Positions 16,510-25,457 of a DNA stretch of 64,000 nt are shown one piece after another; within the stretch, counting starts at the first letter, position 1; each line of letters opens with the position of its first letter. Under the pieces are notes generated by a model. It had not been told where the DNA came from, made no database searches, and worked only from the letters and a program-made list of their open reading frames with translations. The DNA comes from Haloarcula sebkhae (GTDB lineage: Archaea > Halobacteriota > Halobacteria > Halobacteriales > Haloarculaceae): positions 303,916 through 367,915 of the forward strand of contig NZ_BMPD01000005.1 of NCBI RefSeq assembly GCF_014647415.1, given 5' to 3'. A program made the translations under genes and the position numbers.

Positions 16510-17481
16510 GTAGTCCCGCTGGCGGAAATGGCCGAGCAAGACGGCGACGACGGTCACCATCCCAATCATCACCGCGGGATAGCCGAACGCCCAGCCCAGT
16601 TCCGGCATATTGTACGGGCTGTCGGCGAAGTTCATCCCGTAGACGCCGACGACGAAGGTCAGCGGGATAAAAATCGTCGCGACGACGGTCAGCACTTTCA
16701 TCACCTCGTTTGTCGACTGGGACACCGTGTTCAGGTAGATGTCCCGCGCCCCCGCCACCAGGTCGCGGTAGGTCTCGGTCAGGTCGACAATCTGGACCAG
16801 ATGGTCGTACACGTCCCGGAAGTACTTCTCCGTCTGTGGCTGGATCTGTTTGGGGTCGCCACGGGCGAGCACGCCGATCGCCTCCCGTGCTGGCCAGACC
16901 TGTTTGCGGAAGGACAGCAGGTCGCGCCGGACATCGTTGATCCGTTCGAGCGTCTCGATATCGGTGGAGATCGTCACCTCCTCCTCGATCTGCTCGATAT
17001 CGGTCTCGATCTCATCCAGCAGGTCGAAATACGCGTCAACGATGACATCGATGACCCGATAGGCAGTGAAATCCGGGCCGCGGTGGAGGAGTCGCTCGTC
17101 CCCGCGACCGACAGCGTCCATCACGCGCTGGACGGACGGGACAGCACCCGTCGACAACGTGACGATCCAGTCGGGGCCGATGAACAAGCCGAGTGGCGTT
17201 GTTTTCACCTCCTTGTCGAACGTCGTATCGCCGGGCGTAAGCGACGCAGACTTGACGAGCACGAACGTGTAGGCGTTGAACTCCTGGACGTTGGCTCGGA
17301 CGTCGTTCTTTATGTCCTCGATAGCCAGCGAGTGGAGATCGAAGGCGGAGCTGACAGCCTCAACCTCGTCGGGTGTCGCGTCGGTGGCGTGAACCCACGT
17401 CGTCCCGACAGCGGTTCGGGCGGCCGTCAGGTCCCCGTACTCCATCGCCTGTCCGTCGGCGTACACCACTGTGGAGATCAC
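16504..17481 (-). CDS. corA: CorA-type magnesium/divalent cation transporter
   Basis: A 325-residue CorA with the family architecture: N-terminal cytoplasmic alpha/beta domain, long helices (DIEQIEEEVT... and the stalk), then two C-terminal transmembrane segments. The invariant selectivity motif is YGMNF (about residue 283) preceded by the TM1 segment VVATIFIPLTFVVGV; TM2 is YPAVMIGMVTVVAVLLG and the protein ends HFRQRDYL with basic residues. It forms pentamers that take up Mg2+ (or Co2+/Ni2+). It starts within the 3' end of the small upstream membrane gene (ATGA overlap), indicating translational coupling. Confidence 0.96.
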   Translation of the reverse strand: MISTVVYADGQAMEYGDLTAARTAVGTTWVHATDATPDEVEAVSSAFDLHSLAIEDIKNDVRANVQEFNAYTFVLVKSASLTPGDTTFDKEVKTTPLGLFIGPDWIVTLSTGAVPSVQRVMDAVGRGDERLLHRGPDFTAYRVIDVIVDAYFDLLDEIETDIEQIEEEVTISTDIETLERINDVRRDLLSFRKQVWPAREAIGVLARGDPKQIQPQTEKYFRDVYDHLVQIVDLTETYRDLVAGARDIYLNTVSQSTNEVMKVLTVVATIFIPLTFVVGVYGMNFADSPYNMPELGWAFGYPAVMIGMVTVVAVLLGHFRQRDYL

Positions 17482-17648
17482 GGTGTGTCCTCCGTCGGCG
17501 TAGCGTGGCCGACGGCAGCCACCGTCAGCCCGACCATGACCGCTGTTACTGACGCGGATCGGCCGAGGTAGGCGACGCTCGTCCCGATGGCGTAACCGAC
17601 GATGCCGACGAGCGTGAGCACCACACCGGCGACAAACAGCCGATTCAT
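17478..17648 (-). CDS. Small two-span membrane protein upstream of corA
   Basis: A 56-residue protein starting MNRLFVAGVVLTLVGIVGYAIG with a second hydrophobic segment VTAVMVGLTVAAVGHAT, so it is probably a two-helix membrane protein. Its stop overlaps the corA start (ATGA), so the two are translationally coupled and very likely functional partners or at least coordinately expressed. I do not recognise the family. The start at 17648 was chosen because the N-terminus then is a standard signal-anchor; the longer frame adds eight residues. It could be a regulator or accessory of CorA, which is inference. Confidence 0.75.
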   Translation of the reverse strand: MNRLFVAGVVLTLVGIVGYAIGTSVAYLGRSASVTAVMVGLTVAAVGHATPTEDTP

Positions 17649-17691
17649 GCCTCCGTCATCACTGGCCCACAAGAAAACAGTGTCCCCGCGA

Positions 17692-18333
17692 TTAGTTGCC
17701 CGAGTGCGAAAGACCGCCGAGCAGCGTATCGACGCGGGGACCCTCTTGATCGTCGAACCGCTCGGGATAGACGGCGACGGCGACGACCACGTCGCCCTCG
17801 TGTTCGAAGCTCGTGAGGTGAATCAGGACGTCGATTTCCTGGCCCTCGATAGCCGTCGTCCCGGAGAACACAGCCACCTCACGGGACTCGCCCAGTGCGT
17901 CTACCGTACGGTTGCGTTCGAACTGGACGTCGTCGATCTGGTCGTTTCGGCTGGCGACTTCTTCGACGAGGCGTTCGTTGGACCAACTCGCAGCGGGGTT
18001 CAGCGTCTGTCCCGCCACACTGGCGCTGGGCGTCGAGAAGACGATGAACCGCCCGGCGTTGACCTCGCCGACCGGCCCGAGGTCGATGCCGCGCTCGTAC
18101 TGTCGGATGTGGTTCGTGACGCGGATGGTTCGCTCCTGGCCGGCGACGGTGACCGTCCGCTCGATGGTCTGTTCGTCAGCCATCGACTGCTCGTAGCCGG
18201 TCTCTTCGAGCGCACTGTCGCTGACTGCTGCCGGTGCAGAGTCGAACTCGACCGTCTCCCCGGTTAGCAGGCCGACACAGCCCGACGAGACGACGAGTAA
18301 CCCGACGAGAAGCGTGAGGATGCCCTTTCGCAT
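17692..18333 (-). CDS. Secreted lipoprotein, DUF6517-like
   Basis: A 213-residue protein with a Sec-type lipoprotein signal: MRKGILTLLVGLLVVSSGC, with the lipobox Cys at 19 and no twin-arginine. The mature part is acidic with the pattern SDSALEETGYEQ, VTNHIRQYER, VFSTPSASVAGQTLNP, AVFSGTTAIEGQEIDVLIHLTSFEHEGDVVVAVAVYPE, which fits a haloarchaeal lipoprotein family catalogued as DUF6517. A second, Tat-exported member is at 45398-46171. Function is unknown. It is separated from the small corA-partner gene by 43 bases, so cotranscription with corA is possible. Confidence 0.82.
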   Translation of the reverse strand: MRKGILTLLVGLLVVSSGCVGLLTGETVEFDSAPAAVSDSALEETGYEQSMADEQTIERTVTVAGQERTIRVTNHIRQYERGIDLGPVGEVNAGRFIVFSTPSASVAGQTLNPAASWSNERLVEEVASRNDQIDDVQFERNRTVDALGESREVAVFSGTTAIEGQEIDVLIHLTSFEHEGDVVVAVAVYPERFDDQEGPRVDTLLGGLSHSGN

Positions 18334-18438
18334 TGTTGTTCCTACACTGTGTCCAGTATATAAAGTACGTGGCCGCCCAAGCTATTCTCTGAGATACAAA
18401 ACGGCCGGTACACGCCCAGTATCGGTCGCTCGACCCTT

Positions 18439-19917
18439 TCAGAGCCGGTAGGTCGGCCCGTCGTCGGTGTCTTGGACCTCGACGCCGAGCGCTTCGAGTT
18501 CGTCCCGGAGCTCGTCGGCGCGTTCGTAGTGACCGGCTTCTCGTTCCTGTTCGCGGATATTTAGAACCAGGTCAACGACGTCACCGGCCAGCGACACGTC
18601 GCCGCTGTCGTCGTCGCCGAACGCCAGCCCGAGGATGCCACCGCCGAGTTCCTCGAACACTTCGACGGCGCTGCGAAGCCCCTGATAGTCTCGTTGCTCG
18701 TGGGCGTCCAGGTGAGAGTTCACTGCGGCCGTCAGGTCGAGCAGCGCGGTCATCGCTTCCCGCGTGTTGAAGTCGTCGTTCATCGCCGCCTCGAACGCCG
18801 AGCGGGCGTCGTCGACGGCCCCGCGCAGGGACTCGTCGGTCATCTTCGCGTAGGCGTCAACGTCGTCGCAGGCCTCGACCGCACGCTCGTAACCGCGAGA
18901 GAGGCGATCCCAGCGCTCCTCGGCCTCCGCGATGGTCTCGTCGCTGTAGGTGGCCCGCGAGGTGTAGGCCGTCGACAGCAGGAAGGTGCGGAGCACGTCG
19001 GGGCCGAACTCCTCGACGGCATCGGCGACGGTAAAGTAGTTGCCGACAGAGGAGGACATTTTCTCCTCCTCTGTCTCCAGCAGTCGGACGTGGAGCCAGT
19101 ACTTCGCGAACTGCTTGCCGGTCGCGGCCTCGCTCTGGGCCACCTCGTTCTCGTGGTGGGGGAACACGAGGTCCTGCCCGCCGACGTGGATGTCGATGGA
19201 CTCGTCGAGGTGCGTCATCGACATCGCCGAGCACTCGATGTGCCAGCCGGGCCGGCCCTCGCCCCACGGGGAATCCCAGGTCTGGGCCGTGGCGCAGGCC
19301 TCCTCGGCCGGAGCGGCTTCGGGGTGCTGGTGTTCGGCGATGTCCTCGGGGTCGACGCCGCCAGCCTTCCAGAGTGCGAAGTCCGCCGGGTGTTGCTTCT
19401 CCCCTTCGGTGTCCGCGCCCTGTGATTCGATATCGTCGACGGACTGGTTCGAGAGCTTCCCGTAGTCCTCGAAACTGGTCACGTCGAAGTAGACAGAGCC
19501 GTTTCGCTCGTAGGCGTGACCCTGCTCGACGAGTCGCTCGACAAGGTCGATGATCTCCGGGACGTGCTCCGAGACGCGGGGGTACACCTCTGCGCGCCCG
19601 AGGTTGAGTGACCGCATGTCCTCGATGACCTGCTGGACGTAGTGGCGGGCCACGTCGGCCTCGCTATCGCCGTCTTCGCCGACGCGGGCGACGATTTTCT
19701 CGTTGACATCGGTGAAGTTCTCGACGTGGTGGACGTCGTAGCCCAGGTGGTCGAGCCAGCGGGCCATCACGTCGACGTGGACCCAGCCGCGCGCGTGACC
19801 GAGGTGGGGCGGGTCGGAAGTCGTCAGCCCACAGTAGTACAGCAGCACGGAGTCGGGGTCGCGCGGCTCGAAGGGCTCTTTCTCACCGGTCAACGTGTTC
19901 GTCACGCGAAGCGTCAT
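18439..19917 (-). CDS. cysS: Cysteinyl-tRNA synthetase
   Basis: A 492-residue class I aminoacyl-tRNA synthetase charging tRNA-Cys. Zinc ligand C29 occurs in [18 protein letters not shown], where HLGH (38-41) is the HIGH motif; the other zinc ligands are in WHIECSAMS and FPHHENE. The KMSKS motif reads [13 protein letters not shown], with a Ser for the second Lys. The C-terminal DALR-like region ends with [30 protein letters not shown]. The start at 19917 ([11 protein letters not shown]) was chosen since the frame further upstream has no family similarity. The length fits the family. Confidence 0.97.
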   Translation of the reverse strand: MTLRVTNTLTGEKEPFEPRDPDSVLLYYCGLTTSDPPHLGHARGWVHVDVMARWLDHLGYDVHHVENFTDVNEKIVARVGEDGDSEADVARHYVQQVIEDMRSLNLGRAEVYPRVSEHVPEIIDLVERLVEQGHAYERNGSVYFDVTSFEDYGKLSNQSVDDIESQGADTEGEKQHPADFALWKAGGVDPEDIAEHQHPEAAPAEEACATAQTWDSPWGEGRPGWHIECSAMSMTHLDESIDIHVGGQDLVFPHHENEVAQSEAATGKQFAKYWLHVRLLETEEEKMSSSVGNYFTVADAVEEFGPDVLRTFLLSTAYTSRATYSDETIAEAEERWDRLSRGYERAVEACDDVDAYAKMTDESLRGAVDDARSAFEAAMNDDFNTREAMTALLDLTAAVNSHLDAHEQRDYQGLRSAVEVFEELGGGILGLAFGDDDSGDVSLAGDVVDLVLNIREQEREAGHYERADELRDELEALGVEVQDTDDGPTYRL

Positions 19918-19963
19918 TATCGGGGGAACTGTGTCCGCCCGCTTTAAGCCGTCGGAAGGCGAC

Positions 19964-20449
19964 TCACCCCTGTACTGTCGCTTCGACCACCCGGAGCGCG
20001 TCCGGTCCCGCACGGCGGCTGACCACCACGACGAGCGCGTTATCGGTGACGCCGGCGGCGTCGACAGGAACGTCCGCCGTTCGCAGGCGTCCCAGTGCCT
20101 CGGTGAGTGCTGCCGGCACAAGGTTACCGGTGGCGACGATGCCCGTCAGCGAGCCAGCGTCCTCGGCGAAGGCGGTGTCCGCAACTTCGAGGACGATAGC
20201 CGACTCCGCGTCGGACGACTCGACCCGACCAAGCCCGCTCTGCATCGAGACTCTGGCGTCGCTGTCGTGTGGCGGGTCAGCGGACAGTTCCTCGGCGAAC
20301 CGGCGGAGCGCAGTCGCGATAGCTTCCTCTTCGCCGTCGATGTCGAGCGTGCGTGCGGCGGCCGTGTAGTTGACGACGCCGGCCCGAAGTGCGTCGTAGA
20401 GGAACGGGCGCTCGCGGACGGCGTCTCTGGTCGCGGCTGCGAGTGACAT
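19964..20449 (-). CDS. Conserved haloarchaeal protein of unknown function
   Basis: A 161-residue protein upstream of cysS by ~46 bases on the same strand, so possibly cotranscribed. The N-terminal half (ATRDAVRERPFLYDALRAGVVNYTAAARTLDID...AIATALRRFAEEL) resembles a helix-turn-helix-like segment, and the C-terminal half (IVLEVADTAFAEDAGSLTGIVATGNLVPAALTEALGRL, then ALVVVVSRRAGPDALRVVEA) looks like an ACT-like or ligand-binding alpha/beta domain. This architecture suggests a regulator or sensor, but I cannot assign a function. No cysteine is present. Confidence 0.75.
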   Translation of the reverse strand: MSLAAATRDAVRERPFLYDALRAGVVNYTAAARTLDIDGEEEAIATALRRFAEELSADPPHDSDARVSMQSGLGRVESSDAESAIVLEVADTAFAEDAGSLTGIVATGNLVPAALTEALGRLRTADVPVDAAGVTDNALVVVVSRRAGPDALRVVEATVQG

Positions 20450-20661
20450 TAGCGTCAGGCACGAACGGCGCGGGCAAAAGCGGTTCTATCAGGCGCGAGG
20501 GAACGCGGTGCCACTGGATAGCTAGTGAGGGGGAGAGCCGACCTATCGTGATCGCGATACGGCGTGGTGGACCCGAAGAATTGTGGCCCACTCCCAGCAA
20601 GTGAGAACAGTCATAGGGGATTGTGCCTCTGGACGCCCACTTTCTATATGAGGGAAGGACA

Positions 20662-20820
20662 ATGGCTATTGCACAACGCGAACGGCAAGTGTTCGGACAG
20701 CCCCTGGAACCGGCGGACCGAGTCATCGGTGGCATTGTTGTCGCTGCTGGCGCGCTGGGACACGCCGCACTGCTGGCAGCCGCCGGACTGTTGTTCTACG
20801 TCCTCCTGTTCGGGCTGTGA
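20662..20820 (+). CDS. Small single-span membrane protein
   Basis: A 52-residue protein, MAIAQRERQVFGQPLEPADRV..., followed by one long hydrophobic segment (IGGIVVAAGALGHAALLAAAGLLFYVLLFGL) to the C-terminus, that is one long or two short helices. Not recognised. The ATG at 20662 gives a compact protein; the frame is open further upstream to 20623, and a TTCTATATG element at 20641-20650 supports a start at about this point. It stands between the divergent unknown gene and cbiX. Confidence 0.65.
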   Translation: MAIAQRERQVFGQPLEPADRVIGGIVVAAGALGHAALLAAAGLLFYVLLFGL

Positions 20821-20934
20821 CTAAGTGGAATCGGTCGGCAGCGACACACTTTCGGCACCCAACACTACACAGCTCGCCGGTTATCCGAGCAGGTCAACGA
20901 AGGCCCTAAGGACGGCTCGCACCAACCAGTGGAT

Positions 20935-21816
20935 ATGGACGAAGCACTCGTTATCGCGGCCCACGGCTCCCATCTAAACGCCGAGTCGAGTACGCCCACG
21001 TACGACCACGCCGACACGATTCGAGCGACCGGCGCGTTCGGCGAGGTCCGTGAGTCCTTCTGGAAGGAGGAACCGTCGTTCCGGGAGGCGCTGCGGACCG
21101 TCGATGCCGACGAGGTGTATCTGGTCCCATTGTTCATTTCGGAGGGCTATTTCACCGAACAGGTCATCCCCCGCGAGTTCCGGCTGGAGGACTGGGACCC
21201 CGAGCTGTGGGATTCCGACGGGACGAGCGCGACCAACGCGACGCTAGCGGCCGAGGACACGGACCAGACGGTCCACTACTGCGGCCCAGTCGGGACACAC
21301 GACTCGATGAGCGATGTCATCGTCCAGCGGGCCGAGTCCGTCACTGGCGACCCCGACGTCGGCGAAGGGTTCGGCCTCGCCGTCGTCGGCCACGGCACGG
21401 AGCGCAACGAGAACTCCGCGAAGGCCATTCAGTACCACGCAGACCGCATCGAAGAGCGCGGCCGATTCGACGAGGTGCAGTCGCTGTTCATGGATGAAGA
21501 TCCGGAGGTCGACGATGTCGCGGACTACTTCGAGAGCGACGACATCGTCGTCGTGCCACTGTTCATCGCCGACGGCTTCCACACGCAGGAGGACATCCCC
21601 GAGGACATGGGCCTGACCGACGACTACCGAACGGGCTACGACGTGCCGACCACCGTCGAGGGCCACGACATCTGGTACGCCGGCGCGGTCGGGACGGAGC
21701 CGCTGATGGCCGATGTAGTGCTCGAACGGGCCGCCGACGCGGGCGCCGATGTGAGCAGCGCCATCGAGCAGGTGCGTGAGGAGACTGGCGGCGCAAAGCC
21801 TGCGACTGGTGACTGA
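20935..21816 (+). CDS. cbiX: Sirohydrochlorin cobaltochelatase CbiX, two-domain form
   Basis: A 293-residue class II chelatase. Two tandem CbiX domains are visible. The first begins ALVIAAHGSH, in which the HGS is the metal-binding motif, and continues VDADEVYLVPLFISEGYFTEQVIP; the second begins FGLAVVGHGTERNENS and continues DIVVVPLFIADGFHTQEDIPEDMG. It inserts cobalt into sirohydrochlorin (or a related tetrapyrrole) in anaerobic cobalamin synthesis. The start is the ATG at 20935. It precedes the DR2241-like gene on the same strand, with 99 bases between, and is probably cotranscribed. Confidence 0.93.
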   Translation: MDEALVIAAHGSHLNAESSTPTYDHADTIRATGAFGEVRESFWKEEPSFREALRTVDADEVYLVPLFISEGYFTEQVIPREFRLEDWDPELWDSDGTSATNATLAAEDTDQTVHYCGPVGTHDSMSDVIVQRAESVTGDPDVGEGFGLAVVGHGTERNENSAKAIQYHADRIEERGRFDEVQSLFMDEDPEVDDVADYFESDDIVVVPLFIADGFHTQEDIPEDMGLTDDYRTGYDVPTTVEGHDIWYAGAVGTEPLMADVVLERAADAGADVSSAIEQVREETGGAKPATGD

Positions 21817-21915
21817 TAGGTCGCCGACCGCCGCTATCAGGCAGAAAACAGAATTAGTTCGCCGCTGGTTGGCCGGAACCAGCCGACTTTTGCCGACTGA
21901 GTTCCGTTTTCCGGT

Positions 21916-22992
21916 ATGGACGGCGAGTACGTGGACGCGCTGGTGGCAACTGCCCCGGATGGCATCGCCTTCGACGACCTCCACGTGGCCCACAACGGCG
22001 GCGGGTACACGTTCCAGACGCCGAACGTGGACCACAGTGGTATCGATGAAGAGACGCTCCGGACGGTAGCGGCGGAGTCACCGCACGTCCGAAACTGGTA
22101 TTTCTGGCACGCCACAGCGCCTCAGAAGGCCGACCGCTGGGCGTTCCTCCGCTGGCTTGAAGACGCTGAGCAGCGGGATGTGGCCGAGCGCTACGATGCA
22201 CTTGCCGACGGGATTGCTGCGACCTGGGGGGAACTCCACCTGAGCGTCACGCTCTCCGACGGGGAGCGGACCTACAGCATCCGCCACCGTGCCGACGCGG
22301 ATGTCGGGACCAGCGCGCTTGCGGCCCACGACGATCCACTCGACGCGCGTGAAATTGCGAAACACGACGACGACGGTGGCTATCGCCCGCTCAAAACCGC
22401 GCCGTCGCTCCAGACCGGCTGGACGTTCCCCGAGCTATCGGCGAGTGAGTTCGTCACGACAGTCGACGCCTTCTATCCGGCGACCGTTGCGAACTGGCAC
22501 CGCGAACGGGAGGGCGAACTCGACGTGACCCACTGGCGGGATACCGTCGACCGGCAAACCGGGATTTACGGCGTCGTCAAGACCTGGGACCGCGGCGACG
22601 GCTACGAACACGTCAACTGGGTCGCCGAGGCCTGCTGTGACGACTCCCAGTGTCTCAAACGTCGGGAGTGGCAGTACGACGAGGAAACGGACCTCGATGT
22701 CGACGGCGGCTCGGGTGAGTTCCCCTGCCGCGAACCCTGCTCGCTCGTCATCGCCGGCGCACGCCAGTGGACGAAAATCGAAGGCGAGACGAGCCAGACC
22801 TACGAGTTCGAGCTTACGCCCAGCGAGAAAGAACAGATCGAGGACATCATCGATGCCGTCGCCGACGGCGAGGCAGACGACATCCGCGAGGCGGATATCT
22901 ACGAGGGGGCCAACCGGTATCGCACGCGGTTCCTGCGCGCGAAGCTGTTCGACGACGAAGGGAACCTCGGCGGCGTCGAGACGGAGCAGTAA
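21916..22992 (+). CDS. DR2241-like iron-sulfur protein linked to CbiX
   Basis: A 358-residue protein resembling the DR2241 family, which in some bacteria is fused to CbiX and has a 4Fe-4S domain. The likely cluster ligands are in ACCDDSQCLKRREW and FPCREPCSLVI (four to five Cys), about residues 239-280. The N-terminal ~200 residues form a helix/strand domain (HVAHNGGGYTFQTPN ... WYFWHATAP). It lies 99 bases after cbiX, and the association of CbiX with a DR2241 module supports a function in tetrapyrrole metallation or reduction. The reaction itself is unknown. Confidence 0.82.
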   Translation: MDGEYVDALVATAPDGIAFDDLHVAHNGGGYTFQTPNVDHSGIDEETLRTVAAESPHVRNWYFWHATAPQKADRWAFLRWLEDAEQRDVAERYDALADGIAATWGELHLSVTLSDGERTYSIRHRADADVGTSALAAHDDPLDAREIAKHDDDGGYRPLKTAPSLQTGWTFPELSASEFVTTVDAFYPATVANWHREREGELDVTHWRDTVDRQTGIYGVVKTWDRGDGYEHVNWVAEACCDDSQCLKRREWQYDEETDLDVDGGSGEFPCREPCSLVIAGARQWTKIEGETSQTYEFELTPSEKEQIEDIIDAVADGEADDIREADIYEGANRYRTRFLRAKLFDDEGNLGGVETEQ

Positions 22993-23000
22993 CCGGGGTT

Positions 23001-23564
23001 TCAGGACGAGCGAACGGCGACGGACAGAAGTCCCAGCACGATTGCGACCGCGAATACGGCAGCAACGGTCAACAGCACGCTTTCGGTGAGTACCAGCGTG
23101 ATGAGCCCCGCAATCAGGACGGTGAAACCGCCAGCCGCCAGTATCGGCCCCGCAGACAGGTCTTCGAGGCCAGGTTCGGATTCCGTCGCCGGTTTCGGCT
23201 GTGGCTTCGACAGTTCGTCGTCGACGATGACCGGTTCGTTCTCGGTCCCGCCTTCCGGGATGTAGATGTCGATGTACCGGGTCTCGGCACCGTACCCTGT
23301 CACGATCTTTAGCTTGCCACGGACCGGCCCGTCACCGTCGACAGTTATTCTGACCAATCGGTCGGTTTCGGCCCGTACGTGGTGGTTCGTGGCGTCGAGC
23401 GACGCGATGGAAGAGAGCGAGTCGTCGAGGTGGAGATGGACGTGCAGGGCCTCGCCGTGATTGACTAATCGCACGTCGAAACTCCCTGTCGCGTCGAACT
23501 CGTTTGGAACCTCCAGACTGTGGATGTCCGTCCGATTGAGGTGCACGGGCAGGGAGTCAGGCAC
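23001..23564 (-). CDS. Membrane-anchored conserved haloarchaeal protein
   Basis: A 187-residue protein whose N-terminal ~110 residues look like a beta-sandwich (LPVHLNRTDIHSLEV, FDVRLVNHGEALHVHLHLDDSL, RLVRITVDGDG ... RYIDIYIPEGG) followed by a Pro/Glu linker and two adjacent hydrophobic segments (AGPILAAGGFTVLIAGLITLVL and VLLTVAAVFAVAIVLGLLSVAV) at the C-terminus. There is no signal peptide. The topology suggests a cytoplasmic domain tethered by a C-terminal hairpin. I recognise it only as a conserved haloarchaeal protein. It is downstream of trm112 and purA on this strand, 33 bases after trm112. Confidence 0.75.
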   Translation of the reverse strand: MPDSLPVHLNRTDIHSLEVPNEFDATGSFDVRLVNHGEALHVHLHLDDSLSSIASLDATNHHVRAETDRLVRITVDGDGPVRGKLKIVTGYGAETRYIDIYIPEGGTENEPVIVDDELSKPQPKPATESEPGLEDLSAGPILAAGGFTVLIAGLITLVLTESVLLTVAAVFAVAIVLGLLSVAVRSS

Positions 23565-23597
23565 GGATGTGACTCCGCGTGGCGAGGAAAAAAAGGT

Positions 23598-23792
23598 TCA
23601 GGCCGGTGCCTCGTCGCGCATGTCCGGCGGGAGCAGGTTCGGAATGCCGTCCTCGATGGGGAACGTCTCGCTGCACTCGGTACAGGTGAGCTGGCCCGAC
23701 AGGATTTCGCCGTCGTCGCGCTCCGTCACTTCGAGGTCGAGGTCGTGCTTGTCCAGAGGGCAGCAGATAATTTCCATCAGGTCCTCTTTCAT
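23598..23792 (-). CDS. trm112: Trm112-like methyltransferase activator
   Basis: A 64-residue protein with the Trm112 zinc-ribbon signature: MEIICCPLDKHDLDLEV ... LTCTECSETFPIEDGIPNLLPPDMRDE. The cysteines at C-P-L and C-T-E-C coordinate zinc in some members, and the IEDGIPNLLP ending is diagnostic. Trm112 forms obligate complexes with several SAM methyltransferases that modify tRNA, rRNA and release factor. The start at 23792 matches the family length. It is between purA and the membrane-anchored protein in a likely operon. Confidence 0.92.
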   Translation of the reverse strand: MKEDLMEIICCPLDKHDLDLEVTERDDGEILSGQLTCTECSETFPIEDGIPNLLPPDMRDEAPA

Positions 23793-23902
23793 ATATTCAG
23801 CCAGGACCGGCGGTCGCAAAAGTCTGCCGCTCTCCCAGTGAGTGTCGCCCCATCGCTGGCTAATCGCGTGTAAACGCTCGAACGGCGAATCGGGGAAATC
23901 CG

Positions 23903-25279
23903 TTAGAACGGATGCTCGCGGACGATGGTTTCGCCGCGGCCGGGACCGACGCCGATGGCGTAGGCCGGGGTGTCGAGTTCGGACTCGATGTATTCGACGT
24001 AGGCTTTCGCGTTCTCCGGTAGCGCGTCGTACCCCTCGTCGGCGGCGTCCGCCCAGTCGATCTCGGGCCAGCCGTCGAAGGACTTGAGATTGGCCTCACA
24101 GCGCTTCCACTGCTCGGTGGTCGCGGGCATCGACGCCAGCTCCTCGCCGTCGAGCGTGTACGTGTGGCCGACCTTCACTTCGTCGAGGCCGGCGAGGACG
24201 TCGAGGTGGTTGATGGCGATTCCAGTGAAGCCGGACACGCGCGTGGAGTGGCGCAACATCGGCAGGTCGAGCCAGCCGACACGTCGTGGCCGCCCGGTAA
24301 CGGTACCGTACTCGCCGCCTTCCTCTCGGATGTAGTTCGCCAGCTCCTCGTTTTCACCCTCGCCCTGCTCGTCGTAGCCCGGCGTATCGCCGACGACGCC
24401 GCCGAGTTCGGTCGGCAGCGGGCCGCTGCCAACCCGGGTGAGGTACGCCTTCACAATCCCGACAACTTCGCCGTCACCGACGACGCCGGGGCTGAGTCCA
24501 GTCCCAGTTGCCGCGCCGCCGGCCGTCGGGTTCGAGGAGGTGACGTAGGGGTAGTTCCCGTGGTCGATGTCGATGATGGTCCCCTGTGCGCCCTCGAGCA
24601 TGACGTTCTGGCCCTCGTCGATGGTCGCGCTGAGGAAGGCCCCAGCGTTGACGGTCATGTCCTCGGCCTCGAAACGGCGGCCGAACTCGCGGAACTCCTC
24701 GAAGATGGCGTCCACGTCGAAGGCATCCGGGTCGTCAAGCTCGTCGACGTCGAGGTCGTACACGTCCTCGACGACGGCCCGCTTCTGTGGAACGACGTAT
24801 TCGAGGCGCTCTCGGAGTACGTCCGGGTTGAGCAGGTCGCCGACGCGGACACCACGCCGACCGGCCTTGTCCTCGTAGGTCGGGCCGATACCTCGGCCAG
24901 TCGTCCCGACTTCGTCATCCGTTTCGCTTTTTAGTTCCTCCTCGATACCGTCGAGTACGCGGTGGAACGGGAGAATGACGTGTGCTCGTTCGGCGATGCG
25001 AACGTCCGGTTCGAGGCCGCGTTCCTGAAGCGTGTCTATCTCGTCGAACAGCGTTCGCGGATTGACGACACACCCGTTGCCGAGTACGCCGACCTTGCCG
25101 CGGATGGCTCCGCTCGGAACCAGCGAGAGCTTGTACTCCTCGCCCTCGTGGACGACGGTGTGGCCGGCGTTGTCGCCGCCCTGATAGCGCGCGACGACGT
25201 CCACGTCGTCGCCGTACAGGTCGACGATGCCGCCCTTCCCTTCGTCGCCGAGCTGTGAGCCGACGATGGTTACGGTCAT
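23903..25279 (-). CDS. purA: Adenylosuccinate synthetase
   Basis: A 458-residue PurA, which converts IMP, aspartate and GTP to adenylosuccinate, the first committed step to AMP. The GTP loop is VGSQLGDEGKGGIVD, followed by ARYQGGDNAGHTVVHEGEEYKL, GRGIGPTYEDK, VMLEGAQGTIIDIDHGNYPYVTSSNPTAGGAATGTGLSP and the C-terminal RPRRVGWLDLPMLRHSTRVSGFTGIAINHLDVLAGLDEV. The start at 25279 matches MTVTIVGSQ. It is slightly longer than bacterial PurA (about 430). A possible operon continues to trm112 110 bases downstream. Confidence 0.97.
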   Translation of the reverse strand: MTVTIVGSQLGDEGKGGIVDLYGDDVDVVARYQGGDNAGHTVVHEGEEYKLSLVPSGAIRGKVGVLGNGCVVNPRTLFDEIDTLQERGLEPDVRIAERAHVILPFHRVLDGIEEELKSETDDEVGTTGRGIGPTYEDKAGRRGVRVGDLLNPDVLRERLEYVVPQKRAVVEDVYDLDVDELDDPDAFDVDAIFEEFREFGRRFEAEDMTVNAGAFLSATIDEGQNVMLEGAQGTIIDIDHGNYPYVTSSNPTAGGAATGTGLSPGVVGDGEVVGIVKAYLTRVGSGPLPTELGGVVGDTPGYDEQGEGENEELANYIREEGGEYGTVTGRPRRVGWLDLPMLRHSTRVSGFTGIAINHLDVLAGLDEVKVGHTYTLDGEELASMPATTEQWKRCEANLKSFDGWPEIDWADAADEGYDALPENAKAYVEYIESELDTPAYAIGVGPGRGETIVREHPF

Positions 25280-25424
25280 CGCACGCACCTTCCAGCCACC
25301 GTGATAAACAGATTACGGTCCTGAACTCACGCTCGTGAGCAGTACCCATGTGAATCGTTACGACGGTTTTAAGACACCCCTGTTCAAACGTATCAACGTT
25401 GTAGCGATTGGGCGAGGGAGAACC

Positions 25425-25432
25425 TTTAAATA
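25425..25432 (+). promoter_or_regulatory. TATA box for the winged-helix gene
   Basis: TTTAAATA at 25425-25432 is a strong archaeal TATA element. Its centre is ~30 bases before the ATG at 25458, so transcription probably begins at or next to the start codon and the mRNA is leaderless. Confidence 0.6.
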
Positions 25433-25457
25433 CCGCAAACACAAGTTAACAATTGCC

